Positions 22,786 to 30,172 of a stretch of DNA of 64,000 nucleotides are shown piece after piece (position 1 is the first letter of the stretch; each line of letters opens with the position of its first letter). The stretch is from a virus. The notes beneath the pieces are model-generated. The model did not search any database and was not told the origin of the DNA. It saw only the letters and a list, made by a program, of their open reading frames with translations. A program made the position numbers and the translations under genes. Location of the stretch: positions 17,265 to 81,264 of the IMG/VR virus record IMGVR_UViG_3300032240_001333, one strand, 5' to 3'.

Positions 22786-22959
22786 ATGAAATGCGATATA
22801 TGTAAACTAGATAAGAAACTATACCTATATATCAAAGATACTCTAATATACGGATTATGCTTATTATGTCTGAAGACCCAAGAGCAAATAGATATAGCCA
22901 GAGATTATAAAGAACTTAAAGAGCAACTATATAATAATATGCTGAAAGATGACCTATAA
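22786..22959 (+). CDS. Small zinc-finger protein
   Basis: 57 residues: MKCDICKLDKKLYLY, then CLLCLKTQEQ, followed by a helical tail. GGGGAAAG lies 6 nt before the ATG at 22786, so I prefer it to an earlier in-frame ATG at 22759. Last rightward gene before the converging leftward block. Confidence 0.65.
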   Translation: MKCDICKLDKKLYLYIKDTLIYGLCLLCLKTQEQIDIARDYKELKEQLYNNMLKDDL

Positions 22960-23523
22960 TAGCTGATATAAGCCATTAGAAATTCTTTCAGTATGGCTAA
23001 AATATGCTACATATCCTAACTTCCCCCTTCCCTTCCAGAGCTCTTAAAACCCCCTTTAAAGCCCATTTAGAGCCATTTCTATTAGATATCTATGAAAGTA
23101 AATACTATTAATTCATTAGTAAATACTATAGATTTATGATTATATAATTATACATGTATTTGAGCATCCTCCATAACTCCCCATAATGCTCCACATGTCC
23201 CCATGTCTATCAAATGTTCAGGGATTTGTCAACATGTCTCGTAAAAGCATATTTTTGCCCACATGTCAATAGATTTTATATAACAATTTGGCATAAATGT
23301 ATGTTAAATTTGCTATACATTTTGCTATATTTTATATATATTTTAATAGATTCTATATATGTTTTATTATATTATTATACATTCTTATATGATTCTCAGG
23401 GATTTTTAAGTATTCTTCGTAAAGGAGAAATTGTGCCCTTAGCTAATATACAAAAAAGGGACATATATATCCAAGATGTACATATAGTACAAATCGGACA
23501 TACATGTCCCATGTTTGATTATA
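22960..23523. other. Non-coding convergence region with repeats
   Basis: No credible gene in 564 bases. It is pyrimidine-rich at 23010-23080 (CCCCCTTCCC-type runs) and very AT-rich later. It contains several ACATGTC/GACATGT words (around 23203, 23230, 23260, 23500), two CAGGGATTT elements followed by CTCGTAAAAGC-like and TTCGTAAAGG-like words (from 23219 and 23398), and ACAAATCGGACAT at 23489-23501, which recurs at 34069-34081 on the other side of the leftward block. Confidence 0.55.
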
Positions 23524-23793
23524 TTATATTATAGGTTCATGTTGTTCTATTACTTCGGCTAGATGACTGGATAACATTAGGGCTTCTGATGTATATCCTT
23601 CCGCCCATGCCGTTTGGAAATTACCCGCCTGTTGTTTAATAACTTCCTTTATCAGTTCCATAAGTCTATCTTGAGTATATAGCGGTAGGTTATTAACAAT
23701 AATACTAGCGCAAATCATTGGATTAAACCAATGATTATCTAATACTACTTGTAGTTGGTCTACGATTTTTTCTTCATCTGTTTTCTTTGCCAT
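23524..23793 (-). CDS. Hypothetical protein
   Basis: 89 residues, helical (EEKIVDQLQVVLDNHWFNPMICASIIVNNLPLYTQDRLMELIKEVIKQQ). Last gene of the leftward block. Unlike its neighbours it has a standard promoter: TTGACC and TATAAT with 17 nt between (minus strand, -10 around 23816-23821). RBS AGAGGCGG. No family recognised. Confidence 0.65.
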   Translation of the reverse strand: MAKKTDEEKIVDQLQVVLDNHWFNPMICASIIVNNLPLYTQDRLMELIKEVIKQQAGNFQTAWAEGYTSEALMLSSHLAEVIEQHEPII

Positions 23794-23886
23794 GTCCGCC
23801 TCTTTCTAGTCTTTGGATTATATCAAAAAAGTTGGGAAAGGTCAATAGTGATATGCGACTATCAACCCCTCCCAATGTTAGATAGT

Positions 23887-24027
23887 TTACTTGGTCTTAA
23901 CCTCTGCAGTAAACTTGATGCCGTTCTTCTCGGCCTCTGATAGAGCTTGCTTGGCTGCTCCTGAGAAGCGACCACGCTTGCCGACAGTAATGCCCTTGCT
24001 TACTAGATATTCACGTTTTGTAGCCAT
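23887..24027 (-). CDS. Lsr2-like small DNA-binding protein
   Basis: 46 residues: YLVSKGITVGKRGRFSGAAKQALSEAEKNGIKFTAEVKTK. The KRGRFS loop followed by a helix resembles the RGR/AT-hook-like DNA-binding end of actinobacterial Lsr2 and a group of small phage HTH proteins. It probably binds AT-rich DNA. It is clearly richer in G+C than the neighbours. It lies 2 nt after the stop of the 24030 gene. Confidence 0.62.
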   Translation of the reverse strand: MATKREYLVSKGITVGKRGRFSGAAKQALSEAEKNGIKFTAEVKTK

Positions 24028-24029
24028 TT

Positions 24030-24461
24030 TTATTCCTCTTCTAATATAACAGGTTCCGCCTTGAAACCTGGTTCTTGCGTTCCATATTCAGTTGTATTAT
24101 CTGACTCCTCGTCAGAATCTTCATCCAGCCATCCGTCGTCTTCGAGGGCGGCAAGGAAATCATTATCAATCATCCAATCAAGAATTGCCTCATCAACAGC
24201 CTCCGCACCATATTCAAGGGTAAAATCACTTGGCGGGTTGGCCCAGAGTTTATCCCAGATAACATCTAGAGTAGTATTAGCAGTTATTACAAAGTCATTG
24301 CCAAAATCATCTTGAGAATAATTATTAAACTTATCTTTAATTACATCCCATACCCATAGCCATACTAATGACATTGGAACATCCATGCCATTTAAAGTAT
24401 CGACAATTTGGTCCAATTGCATTCTAATCTTGACACCACGGTCATATTGTGCATTATCCAC
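24030..24461 (-). CDS. Acidic hypothetical protein
   Basis: 143 residues with a Trp-rich centre (SLVWLWVWDVIKDKF) and a very acidic tail (LEDDGWLDEDSDEESDNTTEYG). The start overlaps the gene at 24454; an ACGAAAGGGC word precedes it, a variant of the block's shared leader. Such acidic proteins can be DNA mimics, but nothing more specific is visible. Confidence 0.62.
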   Translation of the reverse strand: MDNAQYDRGVKIRMQLDQIVDTLNGMDVPMSLVWLWVWDVIKDKFNNYSQDDFGNDFVITANTTLDVIWDKLWANPPSDFTLEYGAEAVDEAILDWMIDNDFLAALEDDGWLDEDSDEESDNTTEYGTQEPGFKAEPVILEEE

Positions 24462-24708
24462 GCTGTTTTGCCCTTTCGTTGATAGCGAATGCTAAATTAT
24501 ACGTCATAACATACAAATCTGTCAATGCGTCCATACGTCCTTCAAAATAAAATTTATCTGCAATATTATCAGAATCACCTATTTCCGATAGTTTTGTTTC
24601 ACATTCATACATCCAATTTTTTAATTCACCATGCATGATGTTAGTACCTGTTTCTCCCAGGTCAATCAGCTTTTGAAGATGTGGGCTTAATTCATCAGAC
24701 ATTATCAT
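24454..24708 (-). CDS. Helical hypothetical protein
   Basis: 84 residues (SDELSPHLQKLIDLGETGTNIMHGELKNWMYECETKLSEIG). GGAGG six bases before selects the first ATG. The next two upstream genes (24695, 24958) encode proteins with the same 'FYFEGRMDALTDLY / WHYIQGQIFAIEHL' type of helix, suggesting duplicated small proteins. Confidence 0.62.
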   Translation of the reverse strand: MIMSDELSPHLQKLIDLGETGTNIMHGELKNWMYECETKLSEIGDSDNIADKFYFEGRMDALTDLYVMTYNLAFAINERAKQRG

Positions 24709-24862
24709 TTGCTACCTCCAATAAATGTTCTATGGCAAATATCTGTCCTTGTATATAATGCCAATCAATTGAATCATCTTTTAAAGATGTCTTTTCAATT
24801 AGTTCTTTATCTTGTTCAAGACTTATTAAATGAAGTTTCATATATTCGATTAAATTAGTCAT
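24695..24862 (-). CDS. Helical hypothetical protein
   Basis: 55 residues (MTNLIEYMKLHLISLEQDKELIEK..WHYIQGQIFAIEHLLEVANDNV). I use the ATG at 24862 because it overlaps the stop of the 24855 gene (ATGACTAA); an earlier GTG would need complete overlap with that gene. Confidence 0.58.
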   Translation of the reverse strand: MTNLIEYMKLHLISLEQDKELIEKTSLKDDSIDWHYIQGQIFAIEHLLEVANDNV

Positions 24863-24965
24863 GGATATCTTTCTGTCCAGTTTCTCTATTATGAATTGCA
24901 TATACTCCGCAATCACAATTAAAGTATCCTGGTGTGTCGGTGCATTCCCATTTATGACTATGCAT
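24855..24965 (-). CDS. Tiny Cys/His protein
   Basis: 36 residues: MHSHKWECTDTPGYFNCDCGVYAIHNRETGQKDIHD. Cys8, Cys17, Cys19 and several His could bind zinc. It joins its neighbours by overlapping stop/start codons (ATGCATAG upstream, ATGACTAA downstream), the normal spacing for this operon. Confidence 0.55.
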   Translation of the reverse strand: MHSHKWECTDTPGYFNCDCGVYAIHNRETGQKDIHD

Positions 24966-25137
24966 GATCGAAATACCCCTCAGCCCATAGTCCTTGCAAG
25001 AAACTGTTTGCCATTTCTAAATCGCTTCTAAGTTCTGTCTTATCCATTAAATTGGACGGGGTCCTAAGATAAAAAAGTTTTGCGTCATGTATAGCATTAA
25101 TCATTCTATTTAAATCATTTTCAGTATAACCTAGCAT
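24958..25137 (-). CDS. Helical hypothetical protein
   Basis: 59 residues (LGYTENDLNRMINAIHDAKLFYLRTPSNLMDKTELRSDLEMANSFLQGLWAEGYFDHA). Overlaps the 25131 gene by 7 nt and the 24855 gene by 8 nt. No family recognised. Confidence 0.6.
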   Translation of the reverse strand: MLGYTENDLNRMINAIHDAKLFYLRTPSNLMDKTELRSDLEMANSFLQGLWAEGYFDHA

Positions 25138-25340
25138 AAGAAGTACTCATCCCCTTCTTTATATCCATAATATTCATTATAAGATTGTCTTACATTATCA
25201 GGAGCAAATTCCATAAATTTAAATTCAGCATATTCTTCGCCTTCATCTAAATTAGAATTATTCCAGTCTTCAAACAATTGCTCTTTTATATCATGCTGGA
25301 TAGAATCTATTAGCATTTCATTCATATCATCTGTAAACAT
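25131..25340 (-). CDS. Acidic hypothetical protein
   Basis: 69 residues (MFTDDMNEMLIDSIQHDIKEQLFEDWNNSNLDEGEEYAEFKFMEFAPDNVRQSYNEYYGYKEGDEYFLC). First gene of a six-gene leftward unit. Its leader is AACGAAAGGGGAAAA before the ATG and it has a block-type promoter at 25364-25385. Confidence 0.65.
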   Translation of the reverse strand: MFTDDMNEMLIDSIQHDIKEQLFEDWNNSNLDEGEEYAEFKFMEFAPDNVRQSYNEYYGYKEGDEYFLC

Positions 25341-25363
25341 TTTTCCCCTTTCGTTATGGCTTA

Positions 25364-25385
25364 ATTATATATCAGACCACTGACA
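25364..25385 (-). promoter_or_regulatory. Block-type promoter TGTCAGT-N9-TATAAT
   Basis: TGTCAGT (25385-25379), nine bases, TATAAT (25369-25364). Same layout as at least a dozen other promoters in this block, with no -35 hexamer at the usual place. Confidence 0.75.
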
Positions 25386-25496
25386 TTTGTAAATAGAATA
25401 TTGGTGTGTTTCACACCACATTGTCCAAAGATTGAGATTTCCAGGAAATTTACTTGACATCCGTAAAACAGATATGATACCCTCACCAGCTGCGGG

Positions 25497-25630
25497 AAAT
25501 AAGAAACCCCCCAGCCGAGACTACTGGGGGATTAAGAGAGTGGCTGCTAGGACCTCAACGAAAGGAAAAGCCTGCTTTACTTAGCAACTAGATAAGTTGC
25601 ACCACTCATATGAATAGGCACCCTGGGCCT
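25497..25630 (-). ncRNA. Candidate trans-acting antisense sRNA
   Basis: Read leftward: an extended -10 promoter TGC-TATAAT (25642-25637), then about 130 nt without a gene, ending in a terminator hairpin CCCCCAG/CTGGGGG with a U-rich tail (stem around 25506-25530). The RNA folds into AGGC/GCCT and GCAAC/GTTGC hairpins, and GAGTGG can pair with CCACTC to close a larger loop. In that loop lies TTTTCCTTTCGTT (25569-25557), the exact complement of the leader AACGAAAGGAAAA that precedes many genes of this block. It could block or remodel ribosome binding across the regulon. A weak rightward promoter (TTGACA at 25454) leaves the opposite orientation possible. Confidence 0.55.
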
Positions 25631-25647
25631 AATCAAATTATAGCATA

Positions 25648-26052
25648 TTAGACGAGCAGTCTCTCCAATGCATACTTCTCACAGAATGATGTGAGATCCA
25701 TGGTAAAGATTGCTTCATTCTTCATACCTAAAACTTTATTCTCTAAGTTGCGATGATCATCTTGCTCATGCAATGAGAACGTTTGGTCCTTCCAATTAAT
25801 AACAGCGATCTTGTGCTCATTGTCACCAATTGAATTTACCTGCAGACCCCAGCCTGTTTCCATGTTCCATTGGTCGCCGATCAAATGACTAATAGCAATA
25901 CGTGTTGCATATGATTCGTCATTCCATCGAGGACGTGCTGCAATAACAGCATCCGCCAATTTACCTAACATGTTATATCCAGCCCAGTGTCCGTATAAGC
26001 AGATTGTATCTCCTGCTCCATCAACGAATACGTAGTTTGCTCTATCTCCCAT
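25648..26052 (-). CDS. Conserved phage protein starting MGDRANYVFV
   Basis: 134 residues. The start MGDRANYVFVDGAGDTICLYGHWAGYNM belongs to a phage/plasmid group I know only as hypothetical; the body alternates strands and helices (IAVINWKDQTFSLHEQ). Last gene of the 27822-25648 leftward unit; the candidate sRNA promoter overlaps its end. Confidence 0.7.
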   Translation of the reverse strand: MGDRANYVFVDGAGDTICLYGHWAGYNMLGKLADAVIAARPRWNDESYATRIAISHLIGDQWNMETGWGLQVNSIGDNEHKIAVINWKDQTFSLHEQDDHRNLENKVLGMKNEAIFTMDLTSFCEKYALERLLV

Positions 26053-26243
26053 TATATTTCCGCCTTTTCTAGTTGAGGTGTTTCTTCCGTTTTGTTTAAT
26101 TCTATCATTTCATAGGCCCATTTGTCTAGAGCCTCTGAATTACTATTTCGGTGATGTCCGCAAAATGCCAGCTCACCTGATGTGCTACGGGCTAACCATT
26201 TAGCCTGAGCTGAGCATGAATCACATTTGATCCATTCGCTCAT
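26052..26243 (-). CDS. Small zinc-finger protein
   Basis: 63 residues: IKCDSCSAQAKWLARS, then FCGHHRNSN, giving CxxC plus C/H/H, a plausible zinc finger; Lys/Glu-rich tail. The stop shares a base with the next ATG. The start overlaps the 26240 gene. Confidence 0.65.
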   Translation of the reverse strand: MSEWIKCDSCSAQAKWLARSTSGELAFCGHHRNSNSEALDKWAYEMIELNKTEETPQLEKAEI

Positions 26244-26386
26244 ATCTTGTTTTCCTCTATCATATCTGATAGGCGGTCAAGGAGCCAAGAGTCGATATCC
26301 GCTAAGTCTATCTCTCTTAACTTCTCAATGATCTCCTCACGAGCAAATTTATACCCGTCATCAAAACCATCTTTATACTCAGACAT
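26240..26386 (-). CDS. Small helical hypothetical protein
   Basis: 48 residues (SEYKDGFDDGYKFAREEIIEKLREIDLADIDSWLLDRLSDMIEENKI). The 'DGFDDGYKFAREEI' pattern is common in small phage proteins of unknown role. Overlaps neighbours by 8 and 4 nt; RBS AGGGGAGA. Confidence 0.65.
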   Translation of the reverse strand: MSEYKDGFDDGYKFAREEIIEKLREIDLADIDSWLLDRLSDMIEENKI

Positions 26387-26612
26387 TTTCTCCCCTAACA
26401 TATGCTAATTCATTCTCAGCATAATCTTTTTCATTTAATACTGTAAGATTGTGAGTTTGAATTAACTTGCTCACCTTCTCAATATTACCTGTTCCGATCT
26501 CGAATGTCAAGGACTTACGGTCATGAGAATCAGGATCAAGCCCCATGACCTCCGCATCCCATGAGGCTCTATGGAAAGCAACATTACTATTTGCTTTTAA
26601 TTTATAAAACAT
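26379..26612 (-). CDS. Hypothetical protein
   Basis: 77 residues from the ATG at 26612 (MFYKLKANSNVAFHRASWDAEVMGLDPDSHDRKSLTFEIGTGNIEKV), which overlaps the previous stop as TAATG. Beta-alpha composition; no family recognised. Confidence 0.62.
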   Translation of the reverse strand: MFYKLKANSNVAFHRASWDAEVMGLDPDSHDRKSLTFEIGTGNIEKVSKLIQTHNLTVLNEKDYAENELAYVRGENV

Positions 26613-27064
26613 TAGTTCCAATCCACATCTGTGTCTTCAATTGACCAATCATTTACTTCAACATCGCTTCCATATGATGTTAAAGTAAGTTCATCTCCAA
26701 GTTTGTAATGAGCGTCAAAGTTATCAACCTCATCAAGTGGAACCTGAACAGTTACTTCAAAATTAATAGTTCCAGTTACTGTAACTGTCTTTGATAATTC
26801 AAATCCAAACAGTTCTGCTATTTGTTGAAGCGCTTCTTCCTTTGTATAATTAGGATTATATAATTCAACTAGAAGTTCTTCTAACTCATTAACCTTTGAT
26901 TTAAGGCTATGATAGTTATCATTAGCACGACGACCTTGATCTAAGGCCCATTCTAAATCAACTACCTTATCGGTAATATATTCAGGTGCTTCAGGTGCTG
27001 CGTAGGTTCCTGCAATCTTCTTGTAAGTCACAAGTAGATTAGGATTGTATGTTTCTATTGACAT
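26612..27064 (-). CDS. Hypothetical protein
   Basis: 150 residues: a coiled-coil-like middle (EWALDQGRRANDNYHSLKSKVNELEELLVELY) and a beta-rich end (TVTVTGTINFEVTVQVPLDEVDN). The leader AACGAAAGGAAA before its start lies inside the end of the upstream gene, where it is read as codons Thr-Lys-Gly-Asn. Confidence 0.65.
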   Translation of the reverse strand: MSIETYNPNLLVTYKKIAGTYAAPEAPEYITDKVVDLEWALDQGRRANDNYHSLKSKVNELEELLVELYNPNYTKEEALQQIAELFGFELSKTVTVTGTINFEVTVQVPLDEVDNFDAHYKLGDELTLTSYGSDVEVNDWSIEDTDVDWN

Positions 27065-27822
27065 TAGTTTCCTTTCGTTGTAGTAGTGGTTAAGTATACA
27101 TTATGGGTCTGACATTCCGCCATAGCATCTTCATCCTGCCAAGAGCCTTGATTACATTCTGAGCAGAATTCTCCGCATCCGTCTTCACAATAATCTATTG
27201 TGTTAAAAGATTGGCAGGCATAACATCTGTTTTCATATTCTAAGTTTTCATTAACTTCACCACGAACAATCTCGTATTCACCACCCCAACCAGTCTCTTC
27301 TTCAAATTCAAGGGTTAATAGAGAGTTTGGAACAAGATTGCTAAGTTTAGTTAATATAGTAACGGCAGGTGACCAAGCAGTATTATATTTATAGATAACC
27401 CAGTTGTCTTCACCCTCTGATGTATATTCAAGTAATTCAGTATCAGGATATTCATCTTTGTCTGCTACGGCAACATCCCATTTTGTTCCCCAGTTAGTTG
27501 TATTCCAGTTATACCAATCTTTCTGAGTTTTAGCATGCTCCATTTCTTTATCAAACCAATCAGGTTGATTTGTAGAAATTCCAAGTCGTGCAGGTTGTTG
27601 AACATATTCTTGCATTGTAATACCATCTTGTAATGGAGAATGTATATTCCAAAATGCAAAGACAGGATTAGAGTAAGTAGATTCAGTTACTTCCATTTTA
27701 TTAGTTTCCATGTTCCAACTATCGTGCCATACCATAAATGGCTCGTTAAGTTTATCTTTGATAAAATCTATCTCAGACTTTGGTCCTTGGATTGTTAATG
27801 TGTTATACACCCAGTTAGGCAT
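27064..27822 (-). CDS. Api92/DUF1281-like protein with zinc-ribbon tail
   Basis: 252 residues. MPNWVYNTLTIQG, the FAFWNIHSP segment and NWYxWNTTNWGTKWD are hallmarks of the Api92/YubB (DUF1281) family, a ferredoxin-like fold of unknown role found in phages and plasmids. The C-terminal 50 residues add CYAC, CEDGC, CSEC clusters, a probable double zinc site. The ATG at 27822 follows AACGAAAGGAA; an upstream in-frame ATG would begin inside the promoter. Confidence 0.75.
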   Translation of the reverse strand: MPNWVYNTLTIQGPKSEIDFIKDKLNEPFMVWHDSWNMETNKMEVTESTYSNPVFAFWNIHSPLQDGITMQEYVQQPARLGISTNQPDWFDKEMEHAKTQKDWYNWNTTNWGTKWDVAVADKDEYPDTELLEYTSEGEDNWVIYKYNTAWSPAVTILTKLSNLVPNSLLTLEFEEETGWGGEYEIVRGEVNENLEYENRCYACQSFNTIDYCEDGCGEFCSECNQGSWQDEDAMAECQTHNVYLTTTTTKGN

Positions 27823-27847
27823 ATTATTCCTTTCGTTGATTAGCGCA

Positions 27848-27869
27848 ATTGTATCAGAGTCGACTGACA
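27848..27869 (-). promoter_or_regulatory. Block-type promoter TGTCAGT-N9-TACAAT
   Basis: TGTCAGT (27869-27863), nine bases ending TGA, TACAAT (27853-27848). Drives the 27822-25648 unit. Confidence 0.7.
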
Positions 27870-27946
27870 TTATCAAGGATTTCCAGGAATTTTATTGATG
27901 TTCTCATAAAAGCGAAAAAAGGCCCTTAGCTATTGGGGGCAGCTTG

Positions 27947-28020
27947 CGATCCCAACGGGACTTGAACCCGTAGCCTTTACCGTGACAGGGTAACGATCTA
28001 ACCAATTGATCTATGGGACC
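27947..28020 (-). tRNA. tRNA-Asp (GTC)
   Basis: Leftward cloverleaf: acceptor GGTCCCA/TGGGATC with one G-U pair, D arm GATC/GATC, anticodon stem TTACC/GGTAA with loop CTGTCAC, T arm ACGGG/CCCGT, discriminator G as expected for Asp. It lies just after the DUF932 gene and a GC-rich hairpin (28029-28045). Confidence 0.92.
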
Positions 28021-28051
28021 TAGATGTGGGGCCCTTTCGGGCCCCATTTAT

Positions 28052-29059
28052 TTATACTAGTTGCAGATTATTTTGTACAACTTTTAACAAGCGATTTTTT
28101 TCTGCGTTAATTACAGGATTGAAACCACTTGCAGATGCTAAAAGAGTTTCAGCATTTCCACGGCGATGCCAATCTAAACGCTCAGTTAAAGCGTTAAATG
28201 CTCCCCATGCATTACCAGCGATCATGTGATTAAATTCGCCAGTGTAGATATCATTAATGAGATCAACTTTCGTTTCCCATTTTTTAATTGCGCCCTTAGT
28301 ATCTTTTGTAGGCTTAGGGTACGCAGCCAAAATAATATCGTTAAATTGTTGAGCGGTGATTTCTTTTTGAATCATCTGCTTAGCCATGATATCGAATTTA
28401 TCCATGTATGAATTCGCAAGACCTAAAGCCTCACGAGCCACACGCACACGACCTTCAGCAGATTGTGTATGACGGATTTTGAAAGATTGCTTAACGCCAT
28501 CTTTCTTTTTGATATTGCCCATCGCAAGATTTAGCGTGTTAGCGCATACAACACGAACGGGTGTTATAGATGCTTGAATAGCAATTGAGCCATCATGTGA
28601 TGTATTAATAAGCAGATAAGTTTTAACAACATCTGCCACGCCACTAGGATCAAGAACGGTTTCACGCTCTAATGCTAATGAGCCGAATACAACACGACCG
28701 CCACGAATTGAGCCAGCAGTCTCCCAACGTCCACCGCCATCAAGAATATTATCGCCGAATGCGAATAATTCTTCATTTTGCAATGGTACATAACGCTCAC
28801 CGACAATTCCTAAAACATCGGTTTGTGTTTTGTCCGTAGGATTAGTACGCACAACATATTGATAGTTTTTATCGCTTGTTAATGTAGATGGAATTTCTAA
28901 TTCCTCTAAGCGAACATTCCAACCATTAAGGTTAGCGGTTTCTAGCATTTCGCTAGTTGTTTTTTCTTCTGTGAACACGGTACCTAAACCATGCCACGCA
29001 GGTTCACGAAATGATGCAAAAGAAGTTTTGCCATTTTGTGATTCTAGTTCATGAGCCAT
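28052..29059 (-). CDS. DUF932 phage/plasmid-like protein
   Basis: 335 residues, normal length for DUF932 (TIGR03299). Hallmarks: PAWHGLGTVF near the start, YVPLQNEELFAFGD, GGRVVFGSLALER, LLINTSHDGSIAIQASITPVRVVCANTLNLA, and an RHTQSAEGRVRVAREALGL helix. Function unknown, widespread in phages and plasmids and often highly expressed early. It has a block-type promoter (29088-29109) and the AACGAAAGGAAAA leader. It is richer in G+C than the average gene here. Confidence 0.9.
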   Translation of the reverse strand: MAHELESQNGKTSFASFREPAWHGLGTVFTEEKTTSEMLETANLNGWNVRLEELEIPSTLTSDKNYQYVVRTNPTDKTQTDVLGIVGERYVPLQNEELFAFGDNILDGGGRWETAGSIRGGRVVFGSLALERETVLDPSGVADVVKTYLLINTSHDGSIAIQASITPVRVVCANTLNLAMGNIKKKDGVKQSFKIRHTQSAEGRVRVAREALGLANSYMDKFDIMAKQMIQKEITAQQFNDIILAAYPKPTKDTKGAIKKWETKVDLINDIYTGEFNHMIAGNAWGAFNALTERLDWHRRGNAETLLASASGFNPVINAEKNRLLKVVQNNLQLV

Positions 29060-29087
29060 TTATTTTCCTTTCGTTTAATGTAGCGTT

Positions 29088-29109
29088 ATTCTAGCATACA
29101 TGACTGACA
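29088..29109 (-). promoter_or_regulatory. Block-type promoter TGTCAGT-N9-TAGAAT
   Basis: TGTCAGT (29109-29103), nine bases ending TGC, TAGAAT (29093-29088). A GGCGTGTCG word (29135-29127) lies 17 bases further upstream. Confidence 0.72.
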
Positions 29110-29169
29110 TTTGGCAATATCCTATCCGACACGCCAGGGATTTTAAAAGCTTGACTTAAAGCAGAAAAT

Positions 29170-29190
29170 GCCCCCACAGTATCTGGGGGC
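29170..29190 (-). terminator. Bidirectional terminator hairpin
   Basis: GCCCCCA (29170-29176) pairs with TGGGGGC (29184-29190). Leftward it is followed by ATTTTC after the 29197 gene; rightward by TTTTAATT. Confidence 0.7.
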
Positions 29191-29196
29191 TTTTAA

Positions 29197-29415
29197 TTAA
29201 GAAATGACTAACGATTTAAAATCGGTTGGAAAAAACATTGCCAGAATCTTTTTCTTTTCAACATTGTCATATACATATGCTTTGACATTGCCCTGGAACT
29301 TATTTAGATTTTTTCTAACAACTTTATTTAGCGCTTCACGATTTAATATATCATTAAAATGTAAAGTTAAATCATGAGCTTTGTTAGCATCATAGATTTC
29401 TACACGATACCGCAT
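29197..29415 (-). CDS. Small hypothetical protein
   Basis: 72 residues (MRYRVEIYDANKAHDLTLHFNDILNREALNKVVRKNLNKFQGNVKAYVYDNVEKKKILAMFFP), beta-alpha-beta in pattern. Leader is CAAAAGGAAA, a variant of the block's consensus; its promoter has only a TAAAAT box next to the hairpin at 29454-29478. Confidence 0.65.
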   Translation of the reverse strand: MRYRVEIYDANKAHDLTLHFNDILNREALNKVVRKNLNKFQGNVKAYVYDNVEKKKILAMFFPTDFKSLVIS

Positions 29416-29453
29416 TTGTTTCCTTTTGTAGTAGGGAGAACTATTTTAACATA

Positions 29454-29478
29454 GGGGGCTAGATTTTGTCTAGCCCCC
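29454..29478 (-). terminator. Hairpin after the 29488 gene
   Basis: GGGGGCTAGA (29454-29463) pairs perfectly with TCTAGCCCCC (29469-29478). There is no U-run leftward; the -10 box of the next gene starts almost at once, so terminator and promoter are fused. Confidence 0.6.
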
Positions 29479-29487
29479 ATTTGTTTA

Positions 29488-29910
29488 TTATAGATATTGA
29501 GCGATAGCGTTGTAAGTAGAAGTTGAAACTACTTCCTCATCTGTCATTTTCAGAATACGGATAGCGTTTTCAATTTCATCTTTTGTAGCCTTGTAAGTAT
29601 GAACATGGAAGGTTTCAAAATCACGCTCAGGTTGCTTAGGAAAATCCTTCTCGTCAATTTTTAAGTCAAAATCAACATTGAGTTGGTTATTCCATGAACG
29701 ATAATTTGTGCGGACATTTTCCGCTTTTGAGATATTATCAAGAGCAAACTTAACAATATCTTTATTCCACTTAGCCAAAGTCTTTTGATACTTTGCCTCG
29801 TTCTCGTCTTGTTTCTTATAGTTAGTTTCAATTTCTGCTAACTTAGTTTCTAAAGCCTTGATAACTTTAGGTGTAGCGATTTTAACGCTAATTGCTTTTT
29901 GTCTTGACAT
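29488..29910 (-). CDS. Helical hypothetical protein
   Basis: 140 residues, Lys-rich coiled coil (ALETKLAEIETNYKKQDENEAKYQKTLAKWNKDIVKFALDNISKAENV), then EKDFPKQPERDFETFHVHTYKATKDEIENAIRILKM. Similar proteins occur in actinophages without known function. Leader AACGAAAGGAAA; block-type promoter at 29937-29958. Confidence 0.68.
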   Translation of the reverse strand: MSRQKAISVKIATPKVIKALETKLAEIETNYKKQDENEAKYQKTLAKWNKDIVKFALDNISKAENVRTNYRSWNNQLNVDFDLKIDEKDFPKQPERDFETFHVHTYKATKDEIENAIRILKMTDEEVVSTSTYNAIAQYL

Positions 29911-29936
29911 GTATTTCCTTTCGTTAGGTTGGGTTT

Positions 29937-29970
29937 ATTATAGCGGACACCACCGACAAGCGGTGTCCGC
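29937..29970 (-). promoter_or_regulatory. Block-type promoter inside an inverted repeat
   Basis: TGTCGGT (29958-29952), nine bases, TATAAT (29942-29937). The TGTCGGT element sits between perfect arms GCGGACACC (29943-29951) and GGTGTCCGC (29962-29970), which also act as the hairpin after the 29978 gene. Terminator and promoter element thus overlap. Confidence 0.7.
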
Positions 29971-29977
29971 ATATTAC

Positions 29978-30121
29978 TTAGTTTAGAACTACTGAAGTCC
30001 AGCGTTCTTTGCCATTTACATCTAGCAAGATACGAGCCACTCCGCTTGGGTGATTATCAACGGCTTTGATAATTCCAGTAATACCACTTGTAGTGGTTGT
30101 GTATAGTTGTCCGATTTCCAT
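29978..30121 (-). CDS. Small beta-barrel-like protein
   Basis: 47 residues (MEIGQLYTTTTSGITGIIKAVDNHPSGVARILLDVNGKERWTSVVLN), resembling a KOW/SH3-like barrel. The ATG at 30121 follows AACGAAAGGAAA; a longer frame to 30172 would read through the leader. Promoter TGTCGGT (30171-30165)/TATAAT (30155-30150). Confidence 0.65.
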   Translation of the reverse strand: MEIGQLYTTTTSGITGIIKAVDNHPSGVARILLDVNGKERWTSVVLN

Positions 30122-30172
30122 TTTTGTTTCCTTTCGTTTATGGGTTGTTATTATAGCACCTGCCACCGACAA

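Noticed and set aside
23214-23534. Rightward open frame of 106 codons
   Set aside because: Composition follows AT-rich DNA (runs of Ile, Leu, Tyr), no RBS, it covers the repeat-rich region and runs into a convergent gene. Probably chance.
24863-24916. N-terminal extension of the 24695 gene from a GTG at 24916
   Set aside because: The 24855 ORF with overlapping stop/start junctions explains the region better.
25541-25585. Rightward 14-codon ORF across the AACGAAAGGAAAA word
   Set aside because: GTG start without RBS and no similarity to any product; the leftward terminator and -10 box favour an RNA on the other strand.
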